Shown: positions 34,014-43,132 of the stretch, one piece after another
Position numbering within the stretch: the stretch's first letter is position 1
How the letters are laid out: each line of letters starts with the position of its first letter
Source: JALHST01 sp963798435
GTDB taxonomy: Bacteria > Bacteroidota > Bacteroidia > Flavobacteriales > Flavobacteriaceae
NCBI GenBank assembly: GCA_963798435.1
Contig: CAWCTF010000006.1
Location: forward strand, 124,001-188,000
DNA: 64,000 bases
Direction of reading: 5' to 3'
Translations under genes and position numbers: made by a program
The notes under the pieces: model-generated
What the model was told of the DNA's origin: nothing
The model's input: the letters and a program-made list of their open reading frames with translations, nothing else
The model's database searches: none

Positions 34014-35081
34014 TTAAAGTGTATTCACATTGTTAAGATCTTCGAAGGCCTTTGTTAGACGGTCTATAAACGTTTTTTCACCTTCCCGTAACCACACCCT
34101 TGGATCATAGAATTTCTTATTTGGTTCGTCGGCCCCTTTGGGGTTGCCAATCTGCGATAATAAATAGTCTTTTTTGTCGAGTATATAATCACGTATACCA
34201 GCCAGGAAGCCATATTGTAGATCAGTATCGATATTCATCTTAATTACCCCATAACCAATGGCTTCACGGATTTCTTCTACGGTCGATCCCGAACCTCCAT
34301 GAAATACAAAATCAATATGATTGTGGGCTACACCATATTTTTTGGTTATGTATTCTTGTGAATTCCTTAATATTTTCGGGGTCAATTTCACATTGCCGGG
34401 CTTATATACACCATGTACATTGCCGAACGCAGCGGCAATTGTAAATCTTGGACTTATCTTTGAAAGTTCTTCATAGGCATAAGCGACCTCCTCGGGTTGC
34501 GTATATAATTTGGAATCATCGACATCAGAATTGTCGATACCATCTTCTTCACCCCCTGTGATGCCCAATTCGATTTCAAGCGTCATGTTCATTTTACTCA
34601 TACGGGCCAGATATTTCTTGCAGATTTCAATATTTTCAGCAAGTGGTTCCTCTGAAAGATCGATCATATGTGAACTGAATAAAGACGTACCGGTTTCGAC
34701 AAAATGTTTCTCACTGGCATCTAAAAGGCCATCAATCCAAGGCAATAGTTTCTTTGCGCAATGGTCGGTATGCAAAATTACGGTTGCCCCATAGGCACTT
34801 GCTAATTGGTGAACATGTTTGGCGCCTGCTACTGCGCCCAGAATCGCCGCTTGTTGATGTTCGTTCGACAAACCCTTACCGGCATTGAACTGTGCCCCAC
34901 CATTGGAGAATTGAATTATCACAGGGGCGTTTAGTTTGGCCGCGGTCTCCAAAACACCATTAATGGTATTCGAACCTACTACGTTAACTGCCGGAAGGGC
35001 GAATCCCTTTTTCTTGGCATAATTAAAAATTGCTTGAACTTGATCGCCGGTGGCAACACCGGGTTTTATAGTGTGGGTCAT
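34014..35081 (-). CDS. fbaA: Class II fructose-bisphosphate aldolase
   Basis: A 355-residue zinc aldolase cleaving fructose 1,6-bisphosphate in glycolysis. Zinc-ligand and active-site segments are TVILHTDHCAKK, LEIELGITGGEEDG, AAAFGNVHGVYK and DFVFHGGSGS. The start MTHTIKPGVATG at 35081 is preferred over an ATG at 35165, because a minus-7 promoter element lies between the two at 35114-35121 and the extra 28 residues are unlike the family. Length then equals that of E. coli FbaA. It probably heads a unit with accD. Confidence 0.95.
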   Translation of the reverse strand: MTHTIKPGVATGDQVQAIFNYAKKKGFALPAVNVVGSNTINGVLETAAKLNAPVIIQFSNGGAQFNAGKGLSNEHQQAAILGAVAGAKHVHQLASAYGATVILHTDHCAKKLLPWIDGLLDASEKHFVETGTSLFSSHMIDLSEEPLAENIEICKKYLARMSKMNMTLEIELGITGGEEDGIDNSDVDDSKLYTQPEEVAYAYEELSKISPRFTIAAAFGNVHGVYKPGNVKLTPKILRNSQEYITKKYGVAHNHIDFVFHGGSGSTVEEIREAIGYGVIKMNIDTDLQYGFLAGIRDYILDKKDYLLSQIGNPKGADEPNKKFYDPRVWLREGEKTFIDRLTKAFEDLNNVNTL

Positions 35082-35113
35082 AGTTTTGATCTGTTTATTT
35101 CTGGAATGAGTGG

Positions 35114-35121
35114 CAAAAGTA
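35114..35121 (-). promoter_or_regulatory. Minus-7 promoter element of fbaA
   Basis: The minus strand reads TACTTTTG followed by CC, a full TAnnTTTG match 33 bases before the ATG at 35081. It helps to decide the start codon. Confidence 0.55.
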
Positions 35122-35270
35122 ATAAAATTATAGTAGCATAAGTGCACGCCTAAGTCAAAGTTCATAAAGAAAATACACCATTCGTAATCGATTTGTTCCT
35201 ATTTCAGTTCCTTTAAGAATATCATTTTATAGAACACGATGACCTAGGGCCCCGCCGAAATAATTTAATT

Positions 35271-37835
35271 TTAAAACGGATAGTTGATACCAATCTGAAG
35301 CACCGAGTTGCCAAAATTATAATCCCTAAACCACCTTTTCGACGGCTCTTCCGCCGGGTTGTACGTCTTAAAGCCCAGATCGACTCGGAAAAGAAAATAC
35401 GTGAAATCGTATCGTATGCCGAATCCACTGCCCAGGGCAATATCGGCCAAAGAGTCGAAGCCACTGAAGACGGCTTTTGGGTCGTCGACATTATCAAATA
35501 CGTTCCATATATTACCAGCATCTGCGAACAGTGCCCCTTTTATATCCCCGACTATGGGGAAGCGATATTCCAGGTTGAACGCCAACTTAAAATTTGCCTC
35601 ATTGAAATCATTGATGGCTTGGGTCCTGCCCGGTCCCAAAGAGTACGGGTACCAAGCTCTATTGTCATTCGAGCCTCCGCCAAAATAACTTCTCACAAAG
35701 GGGATATTGTCTACGTTGCCATAGGGTATGGCAATACCAATAAAGCTTCTAACAGCAAGCACATCGGTCTTCGAAAGACTCCAGTATTTTATAAAATCGA
35801 ATTCGGTTTTCACATATTGGGAAAAGGGCACCCCAAAAACGAGGAGTTTGCCGTCTTTTTCATTGAAGGGAATAATCTTGGAAATTCCCGAAAGTAAATT
35901 TCCCGCACTCTCAAATTTGAACCGAAATTGATAAAAATTGTTATCAGTTAGTCCATTTCTATTGTTTTTAGAAAAAGTATAGTTACTTGCAAAAATAAGG
36001 TTGTTCTCAGTAAGGCGCTGTCTTCGTTCCTCGATTCGGATGACCTGTTCGTAATCCGGGTTGGCCACAGGGATCAATCCTTGATTTTCAACGGCATTGA
36101 TGAAGCCGACCGTACCTTCGGGAATAATCAGGTTGGCGGTGTTTGAACCAGCCGGGGTTTCAAAAAAATCTGTGACCAAGGGATTTGTTTCATAATCGCT
36201 GGCGATTCCATTCAACAGATTATAGGAGGTGCGATATACATTAAAAAATCGTTCAGGATTCAAGTTTCTAACAAACTGCACGTTCAAAATCTCAACCCCA
36301 TGTTTTTTGAAGTCACTAGGGGTCCAATTATAACCCAATATGGTATTAAAGGTTTGTTTATCAAGACCGATATTTCGCTGGGAAGTAGTTCCTACCGACA
36401 TGCGTGTTTGGGGCAGCATATAATTCGGAATGATGCTACTGGTATTGATGAAAGGAACCCAAATCCGCGGAAAATTTAGGTTAAGGTCAACTCCATATTC
36501 TAGGATATTAAAAAAGCGATTGTCAGTGATGTCGGGATTCCTTGAAGATCCCAAGTTAACACGTCCCGTTAAACTCAGATTTTCGGCTCCCTTGAAAAGA
36601 TTCCGTGCTTGTAAGGATTGACTGACTTCCAGGCCGACTTGCTGAATATTTGAATGGGTAATATTAAAATCGCTTCCCGAAGAATATTTAGGACGAGTCG
36701 ATAGGTAGATATTCGCCGTCAAATTGCCTTGAATACTATCTTCCTCGGTGGTGATAGTAGGATATTTAAATACGTTAAGATTGGTAATCTGCCGTATGGT
36801 ACGTATTCTATCGATATCCCGGTATACACTATCTTTTTCAAAGAAAATGGCATCGGTCAACGTTTTGGGCTTAAATCGGAGTTTGTTGCGATAAAAAATG
36901 GTATAGTCACCAAATCGCTCGAATCGCAACTCCCCATCGCTCTCATTGAAGAGGAAATCGGTATATATATTTATTTTATCGAATTTATACACTTTGTACT
37001 TTGAAGTGGTCACGGTATTCTCTGTACGTTTTTTAAGGTCCTCAATTTTTAGGTTGATATCCATGCCCTTATCATCCCCCAATGCCGAAGAATCCCTAAT
37101 AATCTCAAAATTGATCGAACTTTCCTGAAAATTATAGACCCCTGAATTTCTGAAGATTGCCGTTAACCGTTCTCGTTCAAGATTGAAATCGTTCAGGTCA
37201 AACTGATTGCCCGTCTTGATCGGGGAGCCTTTGAGATGAAGTAGGTAAAGCGAATCTATGGCCTTAGACGAAATAGTATGTGATATTGAATCGATAAAAT
37301 AGGGCTGCCCCAAATTAATCTTATAGGCTACCTCTGCCCGGCGCTCATGTTTGGTACTGTCGATCTCATAGGTGGTTGTATTATTAAAGTAACCTTTACT
37401 GCCATAATACGCACTCAATCTTTGTAATGTTTTTCTGGTGGCAGCAGTGTCTAAAATAACCGGGGCTTCGCCAATTTTTTTGAGCCATTCACTCAGGCCC
37501 TTGACCAAAAAGGATTCCCCCAACCGTCCGACTTGCTTTTCCGACAAAAGATTCACCAAATGCTGCTTTCTCTTTTCCTTTCTATAGAGCCAAGCATTGT
37601 ACGATGAATCGGGGTTTATTTTTGCAAGATTGTAAAGATTGAGACGCAAGGGATAGCCTAGGACCGAACTATTTGGTTTCTGAAGGATAAGGCTCTCGAT
37701 ATCTTCGTTCTTTACCTTTTCATCATCCGCAAATATAGTATTCCGGGAAATCAGATGCTCATCTTCGTCTACCCTTTTAAGGGAGTTGCAGGACGTAATT
37801 GCAATAGCTAGGAATAATAACCTTATTTTAGCCAT
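35271..37835 (-). CDS. tamL: Translocation and assembly module lipoprotein TamL (BamA/TamA family)
   Basis: An 854-residue outer-membrane protein of the Omp85 superfamily. From the start at 37835 it has a lipoprotein signal (MAKIRLLFLAIAITSC, lipobox Cys16), POTRA-like repeats over roughly residues 40-400, and a C-terminal 16-strand barrel ending in LQIGINYPF, with the GGSNDNRAW and FNLEYRFPIVGDI segments near the end. Lipid-anchored TamA relatives of this kind are called TamL in Bacteroidota. The upstream ATG at 37874 is rejected since it lies within the promoter element. No tamB is adjacent, although the two are often neighbours. Confidence 0.88.
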   Translation of the reverse strand: MAKIRLLFLAIAITSCNSLKRVDEDEHLISRNTIFADDEKVKNEDIESLILQKPNSSVLGYPLRLNLYNLAKINPDSSYNAWLYRKEKRKQHLVNLLSEKQVGRLGESFLVKGLSEWLKKIGEAPVILDTAATRKTLQRLSAYYGSKGYFNNTTTYEIDSTKHERRAEVAYKINLGQPYFIDSISHTISSKAIDSLYLLHLKGSPIKTGNQFDLNDFNLERERLTAIFRNSGVYNFQESSINFEIIRDSSALGDDKGMDINLKIEDLKKRTENTVTTSKYKVYKFDKINIYTDFLFNESDGELRFERFGDYTIFYRNKLRFKPKTLTDAIFFEKDSVYRDIDRIRTIRQITNLNVFKYPTITTEEDSIQGNLTANIYLSTRPKYSSGSDFNITHSNIQQVGLEVSQSLQARNLFKGAENLSLTGRVNLGSSRNPDITDNRFFNILEYGVDLNLNFPRIWVPFINTSSIIPNYMLPQTRMSVGTTSQRNIGLDKQTFNTILGYNWTPSDFKKHGVEILNVQFVRNLNPERFFNVYRTSYNLLNGIASDYETNPLVTDFFETPAGSNTANLIIPEGTVGFINAVENQGLIPVANPDYEQVIRIEERRQRLTENNLIFASNYTFSKNNRNGLTDNNFYQFRFKFESAGNLLSGISKIIPFNEKDGKLLVFGVPFSQYVKTEFDFIKYWSLSKTDVLAVRSFIGIAIPYGNVDNIPFVRSYFGGGSNDNRAWYPYSLGPGRTQAINDFNEANFKLAFNLEYRFPIVGDIKGALFADAGNIWNVFDNVDDPKAVFSGFDSLADIALGSGFGIRYDFTYFLFRVDLGFKTYNPAEEPSKRWFRDYNFGNSVLQIGINYPF

Positions 37836-37871
37836 GTTTTTTTTAATGCACAACGGGGTCCCCATAGAGAT

Positions 37872-37879
37872 CAAAAATA
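37872..37879 (-). promoter_or_regulatory. Minus-7 promoter element of tamL
   Basis: The minus strand reads TATTTTTG, a full TAnnTTTG match 36 bases before the ATG at 37835 and only 10 bases from the divergent trmH-like start at 37889. Confidence 0.5.
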
Positions 37880-37888
37880 CATTTTTTT

Positions 37889-38635
37889 ATGGTTGTTAAA
37901 AGCCAAATAAAGCTTATAAAAAGTCTGCAGCAAAAAAAGTACCGCATTCAACACCGGATGTTTGTGGCAGAAGGAATCAAGACCGTTCAGGAGCTATTGC
38001 ATTCGAATTTCGAGACCTATAACATCTATGTCACTGCAATTGACCTGCTCAAAACCCACACCCAGCATAGGGAATTGATTTCCCAGTCCGAGCTTAAAGC
38101 TATGAGTAGCTTAAAAAACCCGAATGGGGTGTTGGGGGTATTTTATTTGCCCGAGGCAATGCCCATCGAGTTTTCCGATTGGGTAGTGGTCCTTGACGGC
38201 ATAAATGACCCGGGAAACCTAGGGACGATTATCCGAATGTGTGATTGGTTTGGCATGCTACACATCGTATGTTCCAGGAATACAGTTGATTGTTATAACC
38301 CCAAGGTGTTGCAGGCAACCATGGGTTCGATTTCCAGGGTGAATATCGTTTATCATGATCTTCCCGATTTTTTGTCAGGAGTAACAGCACCCATTTACGG
38401 GGCCTTTATGAGCGGCGATTCGATGTATACTACCCCATTATCAAAGCCGGGTATCTTGGTAATGGGCAACGAGGCCAATGGTATTTCAAAGGAAGTGGAA
38501 GTTTTTATCGATACAAAAATAGGGATTCCTCAATTTGGCAAGGAAACTACCGAAAGTTTGAATGTTGCCACGGCTACCGCTATTTTATTGAATGAGATTC
38601 GAAGAGAATCCATTAAAATTTTTACTCGAAGGTAA
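37889..38635 (+). CDS. TrmH family RNA 2'-O-methyltransferase
   Basis: A 248-residue SpoU-type SPOUT enzyme. An N-terminal RNA-binding part with FVAEGIKTVQELL is followed by the knot domain with VVLDGINDPGNLGTIIR, LVMGNEANGISKEV and the C-terminal ESLNVATATAILLNEI. The target is unknown; relatives modify 23S rRNA or tRNA. It is transcribed divergently from tamL and its end overlaps convergent porT by 14 bases. Confidence 0.92.
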   Translation: MVVKSQIKLIKSLQQKKYRIQHRMFVAEGIKTVQELLHSNFETYNIYVTAIDLLKTHTQHRELISQSELKAMSSLKNPNGVLGVFYLPEAMPIEFSDWVVVLDGINDPGNLGTIIRMCDWFGMLHIVCSRNTVDCYNPKVLQATMGSISRVNIVYHDLPDFLSGVTAPIYGAFMSGDSMYTTPLSKPGILVMGNEANGISKEVEVFIDTKIGIPQFGKETTESLNVATATAILLNEIRRESIKIFTRR

Positions 38636-39317
38636 AATTCACAAAAATCCCACGGGTCCTCATCGCGGCTATATTGCTTGTCCACGGACTGTTCGGGTCG
38701 TTATCGCGTACCAATTCATCGCTGATTGCAAAAACACCACGTATTGACGGAGTGAATTTAAAATATTCTAGATAAAAGTCGATCCCAAAGCCCATTTCAT
38801 AATTGTAGACTGATTTTTTCATACGGAAAGTACCACCAGAGTTATCATCGAGACTACTTTCATTACTGCCTAAATTCATAGAGGTCGACAGGCCGCCGAT
38901 AAGAAAAGGTTTCCAATTCCCGATTCTTCGGGTACTAGCCTTGAGTAATATCGGAAAGTTGATATAGGTAGATTTGACTTCCCGAATAGCATCTTTTTCA
39001 TCAAGGAAGCCCGGGAATCCTAAAGTTCTTGTGTTGTACAATAGGCCGGGTTCAAAGCGCAAGTCTAAAAATTCATTCAGGCGCATTTCCCCGATCAGCC
39101 CCACATTAAAGCCGAAGCTCTTATCTACCAGAACGTCATCCCGATTATTGATATAGTCAAATTTGAAGTCATATTGATTAAATCCTAAAAAATAGCCCCA
39201 ATTAAGTAGTGCCTTATCCTCATTCTCAAGGTTCAATACCGGGTTTTCGTTAAATTGCGCGGTTCCCGATATGCAGAAAATCATGAAACCGAACACTAGA
39301 AAAAAGATTTTTTTCAT
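38622..39317 (-). CDS. porT: PorT/SprT-type outer membrane beta-barrel protein (type IX secretion)
   Basis: A 231-residue outer-membrane protein with a signal peptide (MKKIFFLVFGFMIFCISGTAQ) and alternating beta strands (LRFEPGLLYNTRTLGF, YINFPILLKAS, ending RTRGIFVNFTFE). The position directly after ubiE and the size match PorT of Porphyromonas and SprT of Flavobacterium johnsoniae, needed for type IX secretion and gliding. The match rests on context as much as sequence; a general porin-family protein is the alternative. The start is moved 18 bases downstream to leave ubiE free, giving a 4-base gap. Confidence 0.8.
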   Translation of the reverse strand: MKKIFFLVFGFMIFCISGTAQFNENPVLNLENEDKALLNWGYFLGFNQYDFKFDYINNRDDVLVDKSFGFNVGLIGEMRLNEFLDLRFEPGLLYNTRTLGFPGFLDEKDAIREVKSTYINFPILLKASTRRIGNWKPFLIGGLSTSMNLGSNESSLDDNSGGTFRMKKSVYNYEMGFGIDFYLEYFKFTPSIRGVFAISDELVRDNDPNSPWTSNIAAMRTRGIFVNFTFE

Positions 39318-39321
39318 ATAC

Positions 39322-40050
39322 TTATTTAGATGCAAAATAAATAGAGGCTACCCCAAACGTTTGTGGTTTATTCCCTACCTCTATAAACCCGATTTTGCGC
39401 AAAATATTGTTGAAGTCTTCCCCATGTGGAAAAACCGATGCCGATTCACTTAAATAAGAATAGGCCACCTTGTCGTTCGAAAAAATCCGACCTATTTTTG
39501 GCAGGATCCTTTTTGTATAAAAATGATAGCCTAGCTTATAGATGTTTTTTGAGGGTACTGATGTTTCCAAAACGACAAAAGTACCACCTGGTCTCAACAC
39601 CCTATAGATCTCGGACAGGCCTTTCTCTAGATTTTCAAAATTGCGAACGCCGAATGCCACGGTAACGGCGTCGAAAGTGGCTTGTTCGTAAGGCAGATTT
39701 TCACTATCCCCTAGGACCATTTCAATAATCGGGTCAAGTTTCAGTTTCAGGACCTTCTTTTTTCCAATGGCAAGCATGCCCGGCGAAATATCAAGCCCAA
39801 CGATCCTTTTGGCGCCAGTAGCCGTTAAATTGATGGCTAAATCCCCGGTGCCTGTGGCGATATCTAGAATGTCCCGGGGCTTTTTTTCGCGAAGTATCTT
39901 TACTACCTTTTTGCGCCAGGTACGATCGATGCCGAAAGAAATTACCCGATTGAGGCCATCGTATTTATCAGAAATGGCATTGAACATTTGCGTGACCTGT
40001 TCTTTTTTTCCCAGTTGAGAATCCTTGTACGGAGTAATTTTTTTGGCCAT
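39322..40050 (-). CDS. ubiE: Demethylmenaquinone methyltransferase UbiE/MenG
   Basis: A 242-residue SAM methyltransferase making menaquinone from demethylmenaquinone. Motif I is DILDIATGTGDLA, and the family signatures YDGLNRVISFGIDRTWR and VAFGVRNFENLEKGL are intact. Menaquinone is the only quinone expected in this phylum, and it is the electron acceptor of the NQR complex encoded at 52473-58609. The start MAKKITPYKDS at 40050 is preferred to an ATG 18 bases upstream. porT follows after four bases. Confidence 0.95.
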   Translation of the reverse strand: MAKKITPYKDSQLGKKEQVTQMFNAISDKYDGLNRVISFGIDRTWRKKVVKILREKKPRDILDIATGTGDLAINLTATGAKRIVGLDISPGMLAIGKKKVLKLKLDPIIEMVLGDSENLPYEQATFDAVTVAFGVRNFENLEKGLSEIYRVLRPGGTFVVLETSVPSKNIYKLGYHFYTKRILPKIGRIFSNDKVAYSYLSESASVFPHGEDFNNILRKIGFIEVGNKPQTFGVASIYFASK

Positions 40051-40123
40051 TGGGGCAATTTTCGGCAAATATACGATATCCCCGTTGTAAAGATCTACAA
40101 ACCCTTGAAGCGATAGCTTTTAC

Positions 40124-40142
40124 TTGCCAAATTAAATGGCAA
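40124..40142. promoter_or_regulatory. Inverted repeat between ubiE and trkA
   Basis: TTGCCA-N7-TGGCAA forms a symmetric 19-bp site in the divergent interval. A TAATTTCG minus-7-like element for trkA begins 15 bases downstream at 40158, so the repeat would sit over the minus-33 region and could be an operator. This is inference from position only. Confidence 0.35.
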
Positions 40143-40289
40143 CCGAATTTATTTGTTTAATTTCGCACTGCAATGTGTGGAAAAATCTAGCGAAATGTGC
40201 TGTAAAACAACAATGAGGCCAAATCATGAACTTCATATGAATGATAGGAAGGCACTTTTATCCGACCCTAAAAACAATCTTGGTAGGAA

Positions 40290-41639
40290 ATGAAAATAAT
40301 AATTGCCGGTGCTGGCGAAGTAGGCTTTCATTTGGCCAAACTACTTTCATACGAATCCCAGGATATTACCTTAATCGATACCCAGAAGGCAAATTTGGCC
40401 TATGCCGATAGCCATTTGGACATCCGGGTATTACGGGGTGATGCCACTTCCTATGCCGTTCTAAAAGATGCACAAGTGCAAAATTCTGAACTAGTGATTG
40501 GCGTAACCTCTTCAGAAACTACGAACATCACCTTGTGTATGCTCGCCAAACAGATGGGCTGTAAGCGCACCATAGCTCGCATTTCAAACAGCGAGTTCAT
40601 TGATAAGAAAGATACGATCAAGTTTTCCGAACTAGGTATTGACGAGCTTATTTCCCCAGAAGAATTGGCGGCTATCGAGATTCAATTATTGCTCAACAAA
40701 TCGGGCTTTAACGATACCTATGAATTTGAAGAGGGTAAGTTGATCATGATCGGTGTAACTTTAGAAAAAAGCGCCCCATTTATTGGTAAAATGGTGAAAG
40801 AAGCGGCAACGATATTTTCAGAACTTCATTTCATGCCGATCGCCCTGCAAAGATTGGGCACTCAATTTACAAGGATCCCACGAGGGGATACCGTTTTCAA
40901 GGAGGGTGATACTGTATATTTTATTACCGTGAAAGAAGGGGTAGACGAATTGTACAAGCTTACTGGTAAAAAGAAAAAGGAGATCAAGAATGTCATGATT
41001 TTGGGCGGGAGCAAGGTCGGTTTCAAGGCTGCACGTGATCTTTGTGAGAAAAACTTCAATGTAAAATTGATCGAAAAAGATAAGGAAAAGGCCTTTGACT
41101 TATCTGATGACCTGCCCGATGTGTTGGTCATCAATGGTGATGGCCGTAATGTTGAATTGTTGGAGGAGGAGAGCCTTGAATCTATGGATGCCTTCATCGC
41201 GGTTACTGGCAATTCCGAAACGAATATCATGTCTTGTTTGGTCGCTAAATCGAAACATATTCGTAAGACCATTGCCTTGGTAGAGAATATGGATTATTTT
41301 CAACTTTCCCATTCAATTGGCATCGATTCACTGATCAATAAGAAATTATTGGCGGCCAATCATATTTTTAGGCACATTCGCAAGGGCGAAGTCGTTGCCT
41401 TAATGCGCTTGAACAACTTAAACGCCGAAATTCTTGAATTCGTCGTAAAACCTGATTCTAAAGTGACAGGCCATAGAATACGGGATGTAGACTTTCCATT
41501 AACCGCTACGATCGGTGGTGTGGTGCGCGATGGAAAGGGATATATCGCCTTGGGTGGCTTTCAGATTATGAAAGGCGATAGGGTAGTCGTCTGTTGTCTG
41601 CCTGAAACGATTCCTGCCATAGAGCGTTTATTTCTTTAA
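40290..41639 (+). CDS. trkA: Trk system potassium transporter regulatory subunit TrkA
   Basis: A 449-residue cytoplasmic NAD-binding gating subunit of Trk potassium uptake. It has two tandem RCK modules: the first begins MKIIIAGAGEVGFHLAKLL with a DTQKANLAYAD segment, and the second begins VMILGGSKVGFKAARDL near residue 230. Each is followed by a TrkA-C domain. Length is typical of the duplicated form. trkH starts one base after its stop, so the pair is one operon. Confidence 0.96.
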   Translation: MKIIIAGAGEVGFHLAKLLSYESQDITLIDTQKANLAYADSHLDIRVLRGDATSYAVLKDAQVQNSELVIGVTSSETTNITLCMLAKQMGCKRTIARISNSEFIDKKDTIKFSELGIDELISPEELAAIEIQLLLNKSGFNDTYEFEEGKLIMIGVTLEKSAPFIGKMVKEAATIFSELHFMPIALQRLGTQFTRIPRGDTVFKEGDTVYFITVKEGVDELYKLTGKKKKEIKNVMILGGSKVGFKAARDLCEKNFNVKLIEKDKEKAFDLSDDLPDVLVINGDGRNVELLEEESLESMDAFIAVTGNSETNIMSCLVAKSKHIRKTIALVENMDYFQLSHSIGIDSLINKKLLAANHIFRHIRKGEVVALMRLNNLNAEILEFVVKPDSKVTGHRIRDVDFPLTATIGGVVRDGKGYIALGGFQIMKGDRVVVCCLPETIPAIERLFL

Positions 41640-41640
41640 A

Positions 41641-43131
41641 ATGAACTTGAACTCCAAAATCATATTGCATCTCATGGGGCTACTATTGCTGTGCAATGGA
41701 GGGTTCATGCTTTTGGCGGCGGTAATGAGCGGTATTTACGGAGATGGGGCTACCTTGCATATTACCACTGCGGCGATAACTACGATGTTTCTTGGGGTGA
41801 CGGCCATGTATTTTACACGGGGCCATAAAAAGGAAGTAAAACGAAAGGAAGGGTATATCATCGTCACCTTTGGTTGGGTAGTGATGTCGCTTTCGGGCAT
41901 GCTGCCTTATTTGTTCTCCGGGGCTATTCCCGAGGTTACCAATGCGTTTTTCGAAACCGTTTCAGGATATACCACGACCGGTGCATCTGTAATCAATGAC
42001 ATTGAAGCTTTGCCCGAAGGTATCTTATTCTGGCGAAGTCTGACACATTGGATCGGCGGTATGGGAATCATCGTATTGGCCATTGCCATTTTGCCTTTAT
42101 TGGGTATTGGGGGTATGCAATTGTTCGCAGCGGAGGCACCGGGGCCGAGTGCCGACAAATTGCACCCGCGTATCACCGATACCGCTAAAAGCCTTTGGTT
42201 GATTTATGTAGGCTATACCGCAGCCGAGACCATCTTATTAAAATTGGCCGGCATGACATTTTTTGATGCCATCAATCATTCGATGGCGACCATGTCGACC
42301 GGTGGGTTTTCTACTAAAAATCTAAGCCTTGCCTATTGGAATAATAAACCGATCATCGAATACATCGTCATCCTTTTTATGTTCTTGGCAGGAAGTAATT
42401 TTGTGCTCAGTTATTATATGTTAAAAGGAAAGGTGGCGCGTGTTTTCAAGGATGAAGAGTTTAAATACTACACGGCTTTTGTAGTGCTTTTTACACTGAT
42501 TGCCGCTCTGGTTGTATATTTTGAGGCGCATGTGCCGGTTTCTGATTATTACCCGATGGTGCTAGGTGTGGGCGAAAGCGCCTTTCGGCATACCCTCTTT
42601 CAAGTGGTATCGGTCATCACCACCACGGGTTTTGTCACAGCCGATTTTACAAATTGGACCCCTTTTCTGACCATTTTCTTTTTTGGACTCATGTTTTTGG
42701 GTGGTTCGGCAGGTTCTACTGCGGGCGGTATCAAGGTGATGCGTCATATTTTGATCATTAAAAATGGACTTTTAGAGTTTAAACGGACGTTGCATCCCAA
42801 TGCCATCATCCCGGTACGTTATAATAACAAGACGGTTCGTGAGCACATTGTGTATAATATTATTGCGTTTTTTGTGCTCTATATGTTGTTGTTCATAATC
42901 GGCGCCCTAGGTTTAGGGGCCATGGGTATTGATTTTGAGACAGCCGTCGGCGGATCTGCCTCTTCCTTGGGCAATGTGGGTCCGGCCTTTGGTAGTTTGA
43001 ATCCGGTGAGTAATTATAATGGTCTCCCAGGCGCGGGAAAATGGTGGTGCAGTTTCTTGATGCTTGCCGGTAGGCTAGAACTCTTTACAGTGCTGATTTT
43101 GTTGACCCCCTATTTTTGGAAACGTACTTGA
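41641..43131 (+). CDS. trkH: Trk potassium channel subunit TrkH
   Basis: A 496-residue polytopic membrane protein with four pore-loop repeats. The first filter region is SGYTTTGASV, the second is MSTGGFSTKN, the third VITTTGFVTADF and the fourth GNVGPAFGSL. About ten transmembrane helices are visible. It forms the K+ pore gated by TrkA, encoded directly upstream. Its stop is one base from the stop of the convergent aminotransferase. Confidence 0.96.
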   Translation: MNLNSKIILHLMGLLLLCNGGFMLLAAVMSGIYGDGATLHITTAAITTMFLGVTAMYFTRGHKKEVKRKEGYIIVTFGWVVMSLSGMLPYLFSGAIPEVTNAFFETVSGYTTTGASVINDIEALPEGILFWRSLTHWIGGMGIIVLAIAILPLLGIGGMQLFAAEAPGPSADKLHPRITDTAKSLWLIYVGYTAAETILLKLAGMTFFDAINHSMATMSTGGFSTKNLSLAYWNNKPIIEYIVILFMFLAGSNFVLSYYMLKGKVARVFKDEEFKYYTAFVVLFTLIAALVVYFEAHVPVSDYYPMVLGVGESAFRHTLFQVVSVITTTGFVTADFTNWTPFLTIFFFGLMFLGGSAGSTAGGIKVMRHILIIKNGLLEFKRTLHPNAIIPVRYNNKTVREHIVYNIIAFFVLYMLLFIIGALGLGAMGIDFETAVGGSASSLGNVGPAFGSLNPVSNYNGLPGAGKWWCSFLMLAGRLELFTVLILLTPYFWKRT

Positions 43132-43132
43132 T

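Noticed and set aside
35082..35165. N-terminal extension of the aldolase
   Set aside because: The promoter element for fbaA lies inside this stretch and the residues do not match the family.
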